Source: SVEL01 sp045125245
GTDB lineage: Bacteria; Bacillota; Clostridia; Lachnospirales; Lachnospiraceae
Direction: 5' to 3'
Length of the DNA: 64,000 bases
Assembly (NCBI GenBank): GCA_045125245.1
Contig: JBGVNF010000063.1
Coordinates: forward strand, 1-64,000
Shown here: positions 53,165 to 60,478 of the stretch, one piece after another
Numbering within the stretch: position 1 is the first letter of the stretch
Layout: every line of letters begins with the position of its first letter
The notes under the pieces: generated by a model
The model's database searches: none
Told to the model about the DNA's origin: nothing
What the model saw: only the letters and a program-made list of their open reading frames with translations
Position numbers and translations under genes: made by a program

Positions 53165-53653
53165 ATGAGTGAAACAATCAAAGTTGGTATGGCTGACCTA
53201 AACATATGTAGGGAACCTGATTGTTTAACCACTATTGGTCTTGGATCGTGCGTTGGTATTGCATTATATGATTCAGTTACTAAGATTACAGGACTTGCAC
53301 ATATTATGTTACCAAGTAGTAAAGAGATAAAAAATAACTCTAACATTGCAAAGTTTGCAGATACAGGAATCGTAGAAACAGTCAGACTTATGGAAGAAGC
53401 TGGAGCTAAGAGAAGCCGTCTTACTGCTAAAATTGCAGGAGGTGCGTGTATGTTTGCATTTGCTATGAAGAACAATGATGCACTTAATGTTGGAGAGAAG
53501 AATGTACGAGCTGTAAAGAAAGTACTAGAAGAATTAAAAATACCGATTTTAGCTGATGATACAGGATTAAATTACGGTAGAACAGTTATTATTGATTCTA
53601 ACACAGGTATTTTTACAATTAAATCGGTCGGAAAACCAGAAAAACAGTTATAA
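53165..53653 (+). CDS. cheD: Chemoreceptor glutamine deamidase CheD
   Basis: The 162-residue protein has the CheD core with catalytic Cys in IGLGSCVGIALYD and His in GLAHIMLPSS, then KIAGGACMF. It deamidates receptor Gln residues, and its partner CheC is just upstream. AGAGGAAAA lies before the ATG. Confidence 0.95.
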   Translation: MSETIKVGMADLNICREPDCLTTIGLGSCVGIALYDSVTKITGLAHIMLPSSKEIKNNSNIAKFADTGIVETVRLMEEAGAKRSRLTAKIAGGACMFAFAMKNNDALNVGEKNVRAVKKVLEELKIPILADDTGLNYGRTVIIDSNTGIFTIKSVGKPEKQL

Positions 53654-53670
53654 GAAAGGTGGTGAGGACG

Positions 53671-53970
53671 ATGGAAAGAACTAAATATATTCCGTCTATA
53701 ATTTCATTGACGGGTGGATTGATAGCTTGTATAGTTACAATGATTAATCCATACAAGACACATGAGATATTTTTATTTGTATTGGCGGCGTTGATAGTTT
53801 TTTACATCGTCGGAACCATTGCTAGAAAGATAATAAATAAGGCAATTTATGTAACAAAGATTGATGATGATTCAGACACTGAGGAAGGTGAAGAATCTGA
53901 AGAGGATTCGGAGAATTCTGAGAAGAAGGATGAAGAAGAGAGTGAATCTTTGGATGGGGAAAAGGTGTAA
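53671..53970 (+). CDS. Small two-helix membrane protein with acidic tail
   Basis: The 99-residue product has two membrane helices (residues about 10-25 and 33-52) and a very acidic C-terminal tail rich in Asp, Glu and Ser (about 65-99). The ATG at 53671 follows AAAGGTGGTGAGG. It lies between cheD and fliA in the same operon. I do not recognise a characterised family; genes with this pattern occur at this spot in other Clostridia, so a motility role is inferred. Confidence 0.7.
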   Translation: MERTKYIPSIISLTGGLIACIVTMINPYKTHEIFLFVLAALIVFYIVGTIARKIINKAIYVTKIDDDSDTEEGEESEEDSENSEKKDEEESESLDGEKV

Positions 53971-53974
53971 CTAG

Positions 53975-54742
53975 ATGACAGAGACAGAAAAGAACAAACT
54001 TTGGGAAGGATATTCGAGACATCGAACTGCTGAAGTTAGGGAAAAGTTAATAATTGAATATGCTCCATTAGTAAAGATTGTTGCCGGACGTCTGAGTATG
54101 TATCTAGGTTACAATGTTGAGTATGATGATTTAGTAGGCTATGGTATCTTTGGTTTAATAGATGCCATAGATAAATTTGATTATGGGAAAGGCATAAAAT
54201 TTGAGACGTATGCCAGTCTTAGAATCAGGGGTGCAATATTAGATCAAATTAGAAAAATGGATTGGATTCCAAGGTCACTTAGACAAAAGCAGAAGAAGAT
54301 AGATGCAGCTATGAATAAGCTAGAATTGGAGCTTGGCAGACCAGCTACAGATGAGGAGTTAGCTAAGGAGATAGGAATTAGTGAAGATGAACTTCTAAGT
54401 TGGCAGGGTCAGGCTAATGTTACAAATGTGATATCTTTAGATGAGTTTGTTGATACAAGTGGAGAAAAAAATGTAGAGTCAGTTGGGGTTAATACCTTCG
54501 AGACACCAGAAGAGGTTATCGAGAAGGATGAATTAAAAAAACTTTTGGCTGAATCCTTGGAAACACTTACAGATAGAGAAAAGAAGGTAATTCTTTTATA
54601 TTATTATGAAGAGCTTACATTGAAGGAAATTAGTTTGGTACTTGAAGTATCGGAATCTAGAGTTTCTCAGCTTCACACTAGAGCATTGCAGAAGATGAAA
54701 ATGAAGCTTGGTTCTGCAGCAGGATATGTATTTGGATTATAA
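53975..54742 (+). CDS. fliA: Flagellar sigma factor FliA (SigD/sigma-28)
   Basis: The 255-residue sigma-70 family protein has regions 2 (YNVEYDDLVGYGIFGLIDAIDKFDYGKGIKFETYASLRIRG in part), 3 and 4 (LTLKEISLVLEVSESRVSQLHTRAL) of the FliA/WhiG group. It directs RNA polymerase to late flagellar genes and to the sigma-28 sites described upstream. GGGGAAAAGGTG lies before the ATG, only four bases after the previous gene. It is the last gene of the fla/che operon. Confidence 0.96.
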   Translation: MTETEKNKLWEGYSRHRTAEVREKLIIEYAPLVKIVAGRLSMYLGYNVEYDDLVGYGIFGLIDAIDKFDYGKGIKFETYASLRIRGAILDQIRKMDWIPRSLRQKQKKIDAAMNKLELELGRPATDEELAKEIGISEDELLSWQGQANVTNVISLDEFVDTSGEKNVESVGVNTFETPEEVIEKDELKKLLAESLETLTDREKKVILLYYYEELTLKEISLVLEVSESRVSQLHTRALQKMKMKLGSAAGYVFGL

Positions 54743-54780
54743 TATAGAAGTCTAATTTACTAAAATAAATCAGAATATAC

Positions 54781-54814
54781 GTGCAAGACTGTAAAAAAGT
54801 CTTGCACCTTTTTT
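54781..54814 (+). terminator. Rho-independent terminator of the fla/che operon
   Basis: GTGCAAGACT (54781-54790) pairs perfectly with AGTCTTGCAC (54798-54807), followed by six T. Confidence 0.92.
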
Positions 54815-54830
54815 ATTGCTCGTATATACT
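54802..54830 (+). promoter_or_regulatory. Sigma-A promoter for the fapA group, overlapping the terminator
   Basis: TTGCAC (54802-54807) and TATACT (54825-54830) are separated by 17 bases. The -35 box lies in the descending arm of the terminator hairpin, so end and start of two units are packed together. Confidence 0.5.
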
Positions 54831-54872
54831 AATAATATCTATGTAGTGAAATAAATTAATAGGAGTTTAGGT

Positions 54873-56471
54873 ATGGCACAAAAGAATGGTTATTTTCAAT
54901 TAGATATTAGAGAAGCGAGTATAAAATTTAAATATTTTCCACCTGTAAATGGTGGAGAACCGCTTAAGATGGATGAAGTTATAGAATATTTAAATGACAG
55001 ACATATTGAGAATTTTAATCTTAAGCTTATTAATGAGACAATTCTTACCGCTAAGGAGCCTGTGAGCATTACTATATGTAATGAGACTACACATGCGGTA
55101 GATGAGATAATGAAAGTGAAGATTACACCTGATAAAATGTATGCAATAGCGAGATTTTATCCACCTAGTGAAGGTAGAAAAAGAGCTGATGCAGATGAAT
55201 TTGAAAGAGATTTAAAGGCTTTAAAGATTAATACAGGAATTGTATATGAAGCTTTAAAGAAACATGAAACAGATCCAGAGTATTGTACAAATGTAATTGT
55301 AGCATTAGGTTCAAAGCCAGTGCAGGGAAAGAATGCTTCTATAGAATATAAATTCCAGACAGATAAAAAGTCAAAGCCACGTCTTAAGGAAGATGGTTCG
55401 GTAGATTTCCACCATTTGGATAATATCAGTCATGTATCTAAGGGTGATGTGTTAGCTGTGCTTACAAAGGAAGACTTAGGTACACCAGGTGTAGATATCT
55501 ATGGAACACAGGTGAGACCTGCCAGAGTTGAAAGAATGGTTCTTAAGCATGGTAAGAATATTGAACTTTCAGAGGATGGACTTAGACTTATATCATTGGT
55601 AGCTGGACATGTTACATTGGAAGGTGATAGAGTATTTGTGTCAGACAATTATGATGTGCCAGCTGACGTAGATAACTCAACAGGAGATATTGAATATAGT
55701 GGTTCAGTAACTATTAAAGGAAATGTAAGAACGGGATTCTCTGTACATGCCAGTGGCAATATTGAGATATTCGGTGTTGTGGAAGGTGCAAGTATATATG
55801 CTGATGGTGATATAATCCTTCACAGAGGTATCCAGGGAATGGGTAAAGGTAAATTAGTATGTAAGGGTAACCTTATATCTAAGTTTATAGAGAGCGCAGA
55901 CATTAGCGTAGAAGGATACATAGAAACTGATACGATTCTTCATAGCAATGTCATGGCAAAGGGCGATATATATGTAAGAGGAAAGAATGGTAACATCATA
56001 GGAGGTAAGGTTCGTTCTTCTGTACTTATAGAGGCCACAAGAATTGGTTCTCACATGGGTACAACAACTGAGGTAGAGGTTGGTACAGACCCTACAGTTG
56101 CAGCTAGAATGTCTGATATAAAGACTCTTATAACAGAAAAGACTGAGGAGAGAACTAAGTTTGACCAGCTCGTTCAGCTTATGAGAAAGAAGCAGGAAAT
56201 GGGCGTATTGGAACCAGAGAAGAAGGCGCTTATACCACAGTTTACAAAGAATATGATACTTTTAGATGCGGATATTAAGAAGTTGTCTGATGAATATACA
56301 GCTCTTTCAGAACAGCTTGCAAGTAATGCTCATGCAAAGATTCAGATAAATAGTGATATTCATGCGGGAACAAAAGTAGTAATAGCTGGAGATTACATAT
56401 TGATTCATGAAGATTTAGCACATGTTAAATTTATGAAGCAAAAAGGCGAGATAAAGCCGATATCATTTTAA
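54873..56471 (+). CDS. fapA: FapA (DUF342) family protein
   Basis: The 532-residue cytoplasmic protein has an N-terminal conserved region (about 95-215), a central polar beta-helix of repeated short strands (about 235-400; GNVRTGFSVHASGNIEIFGVVEGASIYADGDI in part) and a C-terminal coiled coil (about 405-480). This is the DUF342/FapA layout; family members occur beside flagellar or polarity genes and affect cell-pole or cell-surface organisation. AATAGGAGT lies before the ATG. It starts the four-gene group after fliA. Confidence 0.88.
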   Translation: MAQKNGYFQLDIREASIKFKYFPPVNGGEPLKMDEVIEYLNDRHIENFNLKLINETILTAKEPVSITICNETTHAVDEIMKVKITPDKMYAIARFYPPSEGRKRADADEFERDLKALKINTGIVYEALKKHETDPEYCTNVIVALGSKPVQGKNASIEYKFQTDKKSKPRLKEDGSVDFHHLDNISHVSKGDVLAVLTKEDLGTPGVDIYGTQVRPARVERMVLKHGKNIELSEDGLRLISLVAGHVTLEGDRVFVSDNYDVPADVDNSTGDIEYSGSVTIKGNVRTGFSVHASGNIEIFGVVEGASIYADGDIILHRGIQGMGKGKLVCKGNLISKFIESADISVEGYIETDTILHSNVMAKGDIYVRGKNGNIIGGKVRSSVLIEATRIGSHMGTTTEVEVGTDPTVAARMSDIKTLITEKTEERTKFDQLVQLMRKKQEMGVLEPEKKALIPQFTKNMILLDADIKKLSDEYTALSEQLASNAHAKIQINSDIHAGTKVVIAGDYILIHEDLAHVKFMKQKGEIKPISF

Positions 56472-56546
56472 TGTATTGAATCTTATAAAAATTGTGATTT
56501 ATTTATTGTTAGTTGTTGTGTAAGCTAGGTTTGATGGAGGGATAGT

Positions 56547-56870
56547 ATGATTGTAAAACCGGTAGTTATACAGGGAACAGTTCAAAATAGTCAGAATATG
56601 ACTAGTATTAAACATGCGGAAAACATTAAGCCTTCCGTAGAACAGGCTAATATTGCGGCTACTACACAGAAGGAAGTACAGCATAAGTCAGAGAATGTAA
56701 TTCGCAAAGAAAATATAAATAAAGAACAAAAAAAGTTTGATGCTAAGGACAAGGGTAGCAATGAATATGTCAGTGTCAAAGTAAAGAAAAAAATCAATGA
56801 TAAGGGTGAAACTGTAGCAGAAGAACAAGTGCTAGTTAAAAGCCAAGGTGGATTTGATATAAAAATATAG
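56547..56870 (+). CDS. Small hydrophilic protein of unknown function
   Basis: The 107-residue product has no membrane helix or Cys. Its N-terminal two thirds are Gln/Asn/Lys-rich and probably disordered; the C-terminal part (YVSVKVKKKINDKGETVAEEQVLVK) looks like a short beta-rich tail. GGAGGGA lies before the ATG. It stands between fapA and the SwrB-like gene with short gaps, so a motility link is inferred. I do not recognise the family. Confidence 0.7.
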   Translation: MIVKPVVIQGTVQNSQNMTSIKHAENIKPSVEQANIAATTQKEVQHKSENVIRKENINKEQKKFDAKDKGSNEYVSVKVKKKINDKGETVAEEQVLVKSQGGFDIKI

Positions 56871-56890
56871 AATAGAAGGAAGCAATAAAA

Positions 56891-57568
56891 ATGTCAGGTT
56901 TAGAAATATGTTTAGTAATTATAGGGCTTATATGCGTTGTATGTAGCTTTCTATTTTCAGAGCATCTTTTGTCTCAGGAAATGAAGGATGAGATGATAGG
57001 TGGCGTGAATGTAGCCAATGTGACAGAGGAAATCGTTAAAAGAGAAGTTGAAGCAGAGGTTGCTAATGTTATCGATGATAAAATAGAGCAGATGGAGATT
57101 AGAATAGATAAGCTCACCAATGAAAAGATAATGGCTATGGGTGAATATTCTGATGATATACAGACAAAAATTAGCCAAAATCATGATGAAGTTATGTTCT
57201 TATATAATATGTTAAATGATAAGGAAGAAGTATTGAAAAATACTATCAGAGATATCGAAGCAGTTAAGGCTAGCGTTAAAAAGATGGCTATAGTAAATGA
57301 TGTGGCTAAGGATGTGACAAAGAAAGCTACAAATGAAGTTATAGATGAGGCTATAGCAGAAGATACAAATAAAGCAGTAGTAATTGACGTCAAAGAAGAA
57401 AAGTCATCAGAGAAGTCAGGCAGCTTAAGAAAGCGAGAAATAAGTAACAATAATCAAATGATTCTTGACCTTTATGATAAGGGAAAGACAAATATTGAGA
57501 TAGCAAAAGAGCTTGGTCTTGGTATCGGTGAAGTAAGATTAGTTATTGATTTATTTAATTCTAGATAG
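56891..57568 (+). CDS. SwrB-like membrane coiled-coil protein
   Basis: The 225-residue product has one N-terminal membrane helix (residues about 5-24), a long coiled coil (about 40-165), and a C-terminal HTH-like segment (QMILDLYDKGKTNIEIAKELGLGIGEVRLVIDLF), the pattern of DUF6115 proteins. B. subtilis SwrB, with a helix and coiled coil, lies at the same place between sigD and rpsB and aids flagellar basal-body assembly. Sequence relation to SwrB is not shown; layout and synteny support it. Confidence 0.7.
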   Translation: MSGLEICLVIIGLICVVCSFLFSEHLLSQEMKDEMIGGVNVANVTEEIVKREVEAEVANVIDDKIEQMEIRIDKLTNEKIMAMGEYSDDIQTKISQNHDEVMFLYNMLNDKEEVLKNTIRDIEAVKASVKKMAIVNDVAKDVTKKATNEVIDEAIAEDTNKAVVIDVKEEKSSEKSGSLRKREISNNNQMILDLYDKGKTNIEIAKELGLGIGEVRLVIDLFNSR

Positions 57569-57578
57569 GAGCTGTGTG

Positions 57579-58184
57579 ATGAGACTTAAATATTATTTGC
57601 GAGGTTTGGGAACAGGAATACTGTTTGCTACGATTATATTAATGATATCATATTCCTACAAGATGTCAGATAAACAGATAAAGGAAAAGGCATTGAAACT
57701 TGGAATGGTATATCCAGAAAAAACAACTGTTACAGAAGAGATAAAAACTACGGATTCTGAGTCTGAAAATACTACAACAGGCGAAGAAAATAGTCAGACG
57801 GAGACAACAAAAGAAGAGACGACAACTTCAAAGGTTGAAGAAACAACAACTTCAAAAGTTGAAGAGACAACAACAAAGGAAGAGACAACTAAAGAACAGA
57901 CTACACAGGAAAGCACTACTAAGGAACCACAGACAGAAGAAACAACTACAAAGAATAATGCGGATGTTAAAACGTATGTGCTAACAGTTACAGCTAGAAC
58001 TAGTTCTAAACAAGTTGCTATGGCTCTTGAGAGTGCAGGCATAATATCAAACTATAAGGAGTTTGATGATTATCTTTGTGATAATGGATATGCTTCAAAT
58101 ATTCAAAATGGAAAATTTACGATTACAAGTGATATGTCATATAAGCAAATAGCGGAGACAATTACAAGTAAGCCTAAAAAGTAA
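57579..58184 (+). CDS. Membrane-anchored Thr-rich stalk protein with LysM-like end
   Basis: The 201-residue product has an N-terminal membrane helix (about residues 5-27), a Thr/Glu/Lys-rich low-complexity stalk (about 48-128), and a C-terminal domain (about 132-197; VTARTSSKQVAMALESAGIISNYKEFDDYL) like the LysM-like segment of MltG/YceG endolytic transglycosylases. It lacks the MltG catalytic domain. The stalk suggests that the C-terminal domain is held away from the membrane in the cell wall. The ATG at 57579 follows AGGAGCTG. A terminator follows at once. Confidence 0.75.
   Translation: MRLKYYLRGLGTGILFATIILMISYSYKMSDKQIKEKALKLGMVYPEKTTVTEEIKTTDSESENTTTGEENSQTETTKEETTTSKVEETTTSKVEETTTKEETTKEQTTQESTTKEPQTEETTTKNNADVKTYVLTVTARTSSKQVAMALESAGIISNYKEFDDYLCDNGYASNIQNGKFTITSDMSYKQIAETITSKPKK
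57822..57869 (+). repeat. 24-base tandem repeat in the Thr-rich stalk
   Basis: Two 24-base copies (57822-57845 and 57846-57869) differ at two bases, both silent, and encode TTSKVEET. It is a simple duplication that lengthens the stalk. Confidence 0.85.
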
Positions 58185-58216
58185 TAAAAAAAGTCCTTGC
58201 GTAAGGACTTTTTTTG
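58185..58216 (+). terminator. Rho-independent terminator before rpsB
   Basis: AAGTCCTT (58191-58198) and AAGGACTT (58203-58210) pair around a 4-base loop, flanked by A and T runs that lengthen the stem and give the T tract. Confidence 0.92.
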
Positions 58217-58368
58217 TGTTAATATAACAAGGCTGACTGTGTATATACATAGAAGATGCAATAAACACACATACGAATTCTCAAAAGGTGCCGTGCTCGA
58301 GGTCTTTGAGGTCTGTAAGGACAAGAAGTATGTGAAAGAAAATTATTTAAAAACCGGAGGTATTAAAA
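58217..58368 (+). promoter_or_regulatory. Leader region of rpsB, possible autoregulatory RNA
   Basis: No gene lies here. ACATAC (58269-58274) pairs with GTATGT (58328-58333), closing a GC-richer domain with repeated GAGGTCT. Ribosomal protein operons often have such leaders bound by their own protein. A promoter must lie between the terminator and about 58260 but I see no clear -35/-10 pair. The rpsB site CGGAGG is at the end. Confidence 0.35.
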
Positions 58369-59097
58369 ATGAGCGTTATTTCAATGAAGCAGTTACTTGA
58401 GGCAGGTGTACATTTTGGACATCAGACAAGAAGATGGAATCCTAAGATGGCAGAGTACATCTACACAGAGAGAAATGGTATCCATATCATCGACTTACAG
58501 AAGTCAGTTGGTAAGGTTGACGAGGCTTACAAGGCAATCGCTGATGTAGTAGCTGAGGGCGGTACAGTTCTTTTTGTTGGTACAAAGAAGCAGGCTCAGG
58601 ATGCTGTTAAGACAGAGGCTGAGAGATGTGGTATGTACTACGTTAACGAGAGATGGTTAGGTGGTATGCTCACAAACTTCAAGACAATCCAGTCAAGAAT
58701 TGAAAGATTAAAGGCTATCGAAGTTATGGCTGAAGATGGAACATTTGATGTTCTTCCAAAGAAGGAAGTTATCGAGATTAAGAAGGAGTGGGATAAGCTT
58801 GAGAAGAACCTTGGTGGTATCAAGGATATGAAGAAGATCCCAGACGCTATCTTCGTAGTAGATCCTAAGAAGGAAAGAATCTGTGTACAGGAAGCACATT
58901 CACTTGGTATTAAGTTAATCGGTATCGGTGATACAAACTGTGATCCAGAAGAGTTAGATTACATCATTCCTGGTAATGATGATGCTATCAGAGCAGTTAA
59001 GCTTATCGTTTCTAAGATGGCTGATGCTGTTATCGAAGCTAATCAGGGTGAAGCTGTAGACGTAGAGGAAGCAGCTGAGGAGACAACAGAGGTTTAA
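58369..59097 (+). CDS. rpsB: Ribosomal protein S2
   Basis: The 242-residue small-subunit protein has the S2 signatures LLEAGVHFGHQTRRWNPKM, DLQKS and NERWLGGMLTNFKTI, and a Glu-rich C-terminal tail. The codon choice is of a highly expressed gene. CGGAGGT lies before the ATG. tsf follows, as in nearly all bacteria. Confidence 0.98.
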   Translation: MSVISMKQLLEAGVHFGHQTRRWNPKMAEYIYTERNGIHIIDLQKSVGKVDEAYKAIADVVAEGGTVLFVGTKKQAQDAVKTEAERCGMYYVNERWLGGMLTNFKTIQSRIERLKAIEVMAEDGTFDVLPKKEVIEIKKEWDKLEKNLGGIKDMKKIPDAIFVVDPKKERICVQEAHSLGIKLIGIGDTNCDPEELDYIIPGNDDAIRAVKLIVSKMADAVIEANQGEAVDVEEAAEETTEV

Positions 59098-59132
59098 GAC
59101 TCTTTGTAAAAAAGTATTATTGAATAATATAC

Positions 59133-59163
59133 ACAGCTCGGAGATATTATATTTTCGAGCTGT
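59133..59163 (+). promoter_or_regulatory. Hairpin between rpsB and tsf
   Basis: ACAGCTCG (59133-59140) pairs perfectly with CGAGCTGT (59156-59163). No T run follows, so it is probably an RNA processing or stability element, or a partial attenuator, and not a terminator. Confidence 0.45.
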
Positions 59164-59205
59164 CACGAAATAAAAATATAATTTTAAATATGGAGGAATA
59201 TAAAG

Positions 59206-60309
59206 ATGGAAATTACAGCATCTATGGTAAAGCAGCTTAGAGAAATGACAGGCGCTGGTGTTATGGCTTGTAAGAACGCACTTGTTGAGACAGAGGGCGA
59301 TTTCGATGCAGCTGTTGAAGTATTAAGAAAGAAGGGTGAGGCTACAGCTGTAAAGAAGGCTGGTAGAATCGCAGCTGAAGGTACAGTACTTGCTTATGTT
59401 GATGGTAACAAGGCAGCTATCGTAGAAGTAAACTCAGAGACAGACTTCGTTGCTAAGAATGATACATTCAGAACATTTGTAGCTGATATCGCTGAGCAGA
59501 TTATTGCATCTGATGCAACAACTGTAGAAGCATTATCAGAAGAGAAGTTCATCAAGGATGAGTCTAAGACAGTTAAGGAAGAATTAGTAAGCAAGATCGC
59601 TGTTATCGGTGAGAACCTTACAATCAGAAGATTTGAGAAGATTAACACAGACGGTATGGTTGTTCCATATATCCATGCTGGCGGTAAGATTGGTGTATTA
59701 GTAGAGGCTGCTACAGCTAACACAGGCGATGACGTTAAGGAAGCTCTTAAGAATATCGCTATGCAGATCGCAGCTCTTTCTCCAAAGTACGCTGTAAAGG
59801 AAGAAATTTCAGCAGAAGAGCTTGATAAGATGAGAGAAATCACAATCGAGAGCGCATTAAATGATACATTTACACTTCCAGCTCCTATCTTAAAGGGATT
59901 ACTTGAGAAGGCTGTTAGCAGCAATGTATGGTCTGCAGAAGATGTTGCTGTTTACGAAGAGAAGAAGAACGATAAGTATTTAGTAAACTTCCTTTCAAAG
60001 GAAGCAAAGGCTGCATTAGCTGAAATCGCTGTTGCAGATAAGGCTGAAATCGTTGAGAATAAGATTTTCTTAGGTCTTGTAGATGGACGTATGAAGAAGC
60101 AGCTTAAGGATATCTGTTTATTAGAGCAGACATATGTTAAGGCTGAAGATGGTAAGCAGACAGTTGCTCAGTACATCGCTGAGGTTGCTAAGGCTACAGG
60201 TTCAGAGCTTTCATTAAAGAAGTTCGTTCGTTTCGAGACTGGCGAAGGTATCGAGAAGAAGGAAGAGAACTTTGCAGAAGAAGTTGCAAAGCAGATGGCA
60301 GGCAACTAA
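59206..60309 (+). CDS. tsf: Elongation factor Ts, longer than usual
   Basis: EF-Ts recycles EF-Tu by exchanging GDP for GTP. The N-terminal UBA-like domain (VKQLREMTGAGVMACKNAL) and the NSETDFVAKN core are normal. The protein has 367 residues against about 280-310 for most; the extra part of about 70 residues lies between EELDKMREIT (near 215) and GLVDGRMKKQ (near 295), before the conserved end FVRFETGEGIEKKEENFAEEV. The frame is intact throughout with normal codon use, so it is an insertion and not a frameshift. TGGAGGAA lies before the ATG. Confidence 0.96.
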   Translation: MEITASMVKQLREMTGAGVMACKNALVETEGDFDAAVEVLRKKGEATAVKKAGRIAAEGTVLAYVDGNKAAIVEVNSETDFVAKNDTFRTFVADIAEQIIASDATTVEALSEEKFIKDESKTVKEELVSKIAVIGENLTIRRFEKINTDGMVVPYIHAGGKIGVLVEAATANTGDDVKEALKNIAMQIAALSPKYAVKEEISAEELDKMREITIESALNDTFTLPAPILKGLLEKAVSSNVWSAEDVAVYEEKKNDKYLVNFLSKEAKAALAEIAVADKAEIVENKIFLGLVDGRMKKQLKDICLLEQTYVKAEDGKQTVAQYIAEVAKATGSELSLKKFVRFETGEGIEKKEENFAEEVAKQMAGN

Positions 60310-60333
60310 TAGCTTGTTATAAGATTATAAATA

Positions 60334-60369
60334 AAGGGTCGATGCGTTTACACGTTATCGGCTCTTTTT
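60334..60369 (+). terminator. Rho-independent terminator after tsf
   Basis: AAGGGTCGAT (60334-60343) pairs with ATCGGCTCTT (60357-60366), with two G-T pairs, then T. Confidence 0.8.
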
Positions 60370-60391
60370 CTGCTTGAAATTCCTAATTTTC

Positions 60392-60420
60392 TTGAAAAAT
60401 CGTTTCTTTTGTGATATTAT
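60392..60420 (+). promoter_or_regulatory. Sigma-A promoter for the EAL gene
   Basis: TTGAAA (60392-60397) and TATTAT (60415-60420) are separated by 17 bases, about 58 bases before the start codon. Confidence 0.65.
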
Positions 60421-60478
60421 GTACTATATTAAACGTGACAAAATGAAAGAATAATTAAAGAATCGAAAGGAATAATAT

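Noticed and set aside
59394..59924. Minus-strand open frame opposite tsf
   Set aside because: It is a by-product of the strong codon bias of tsf, with no site or family feature.
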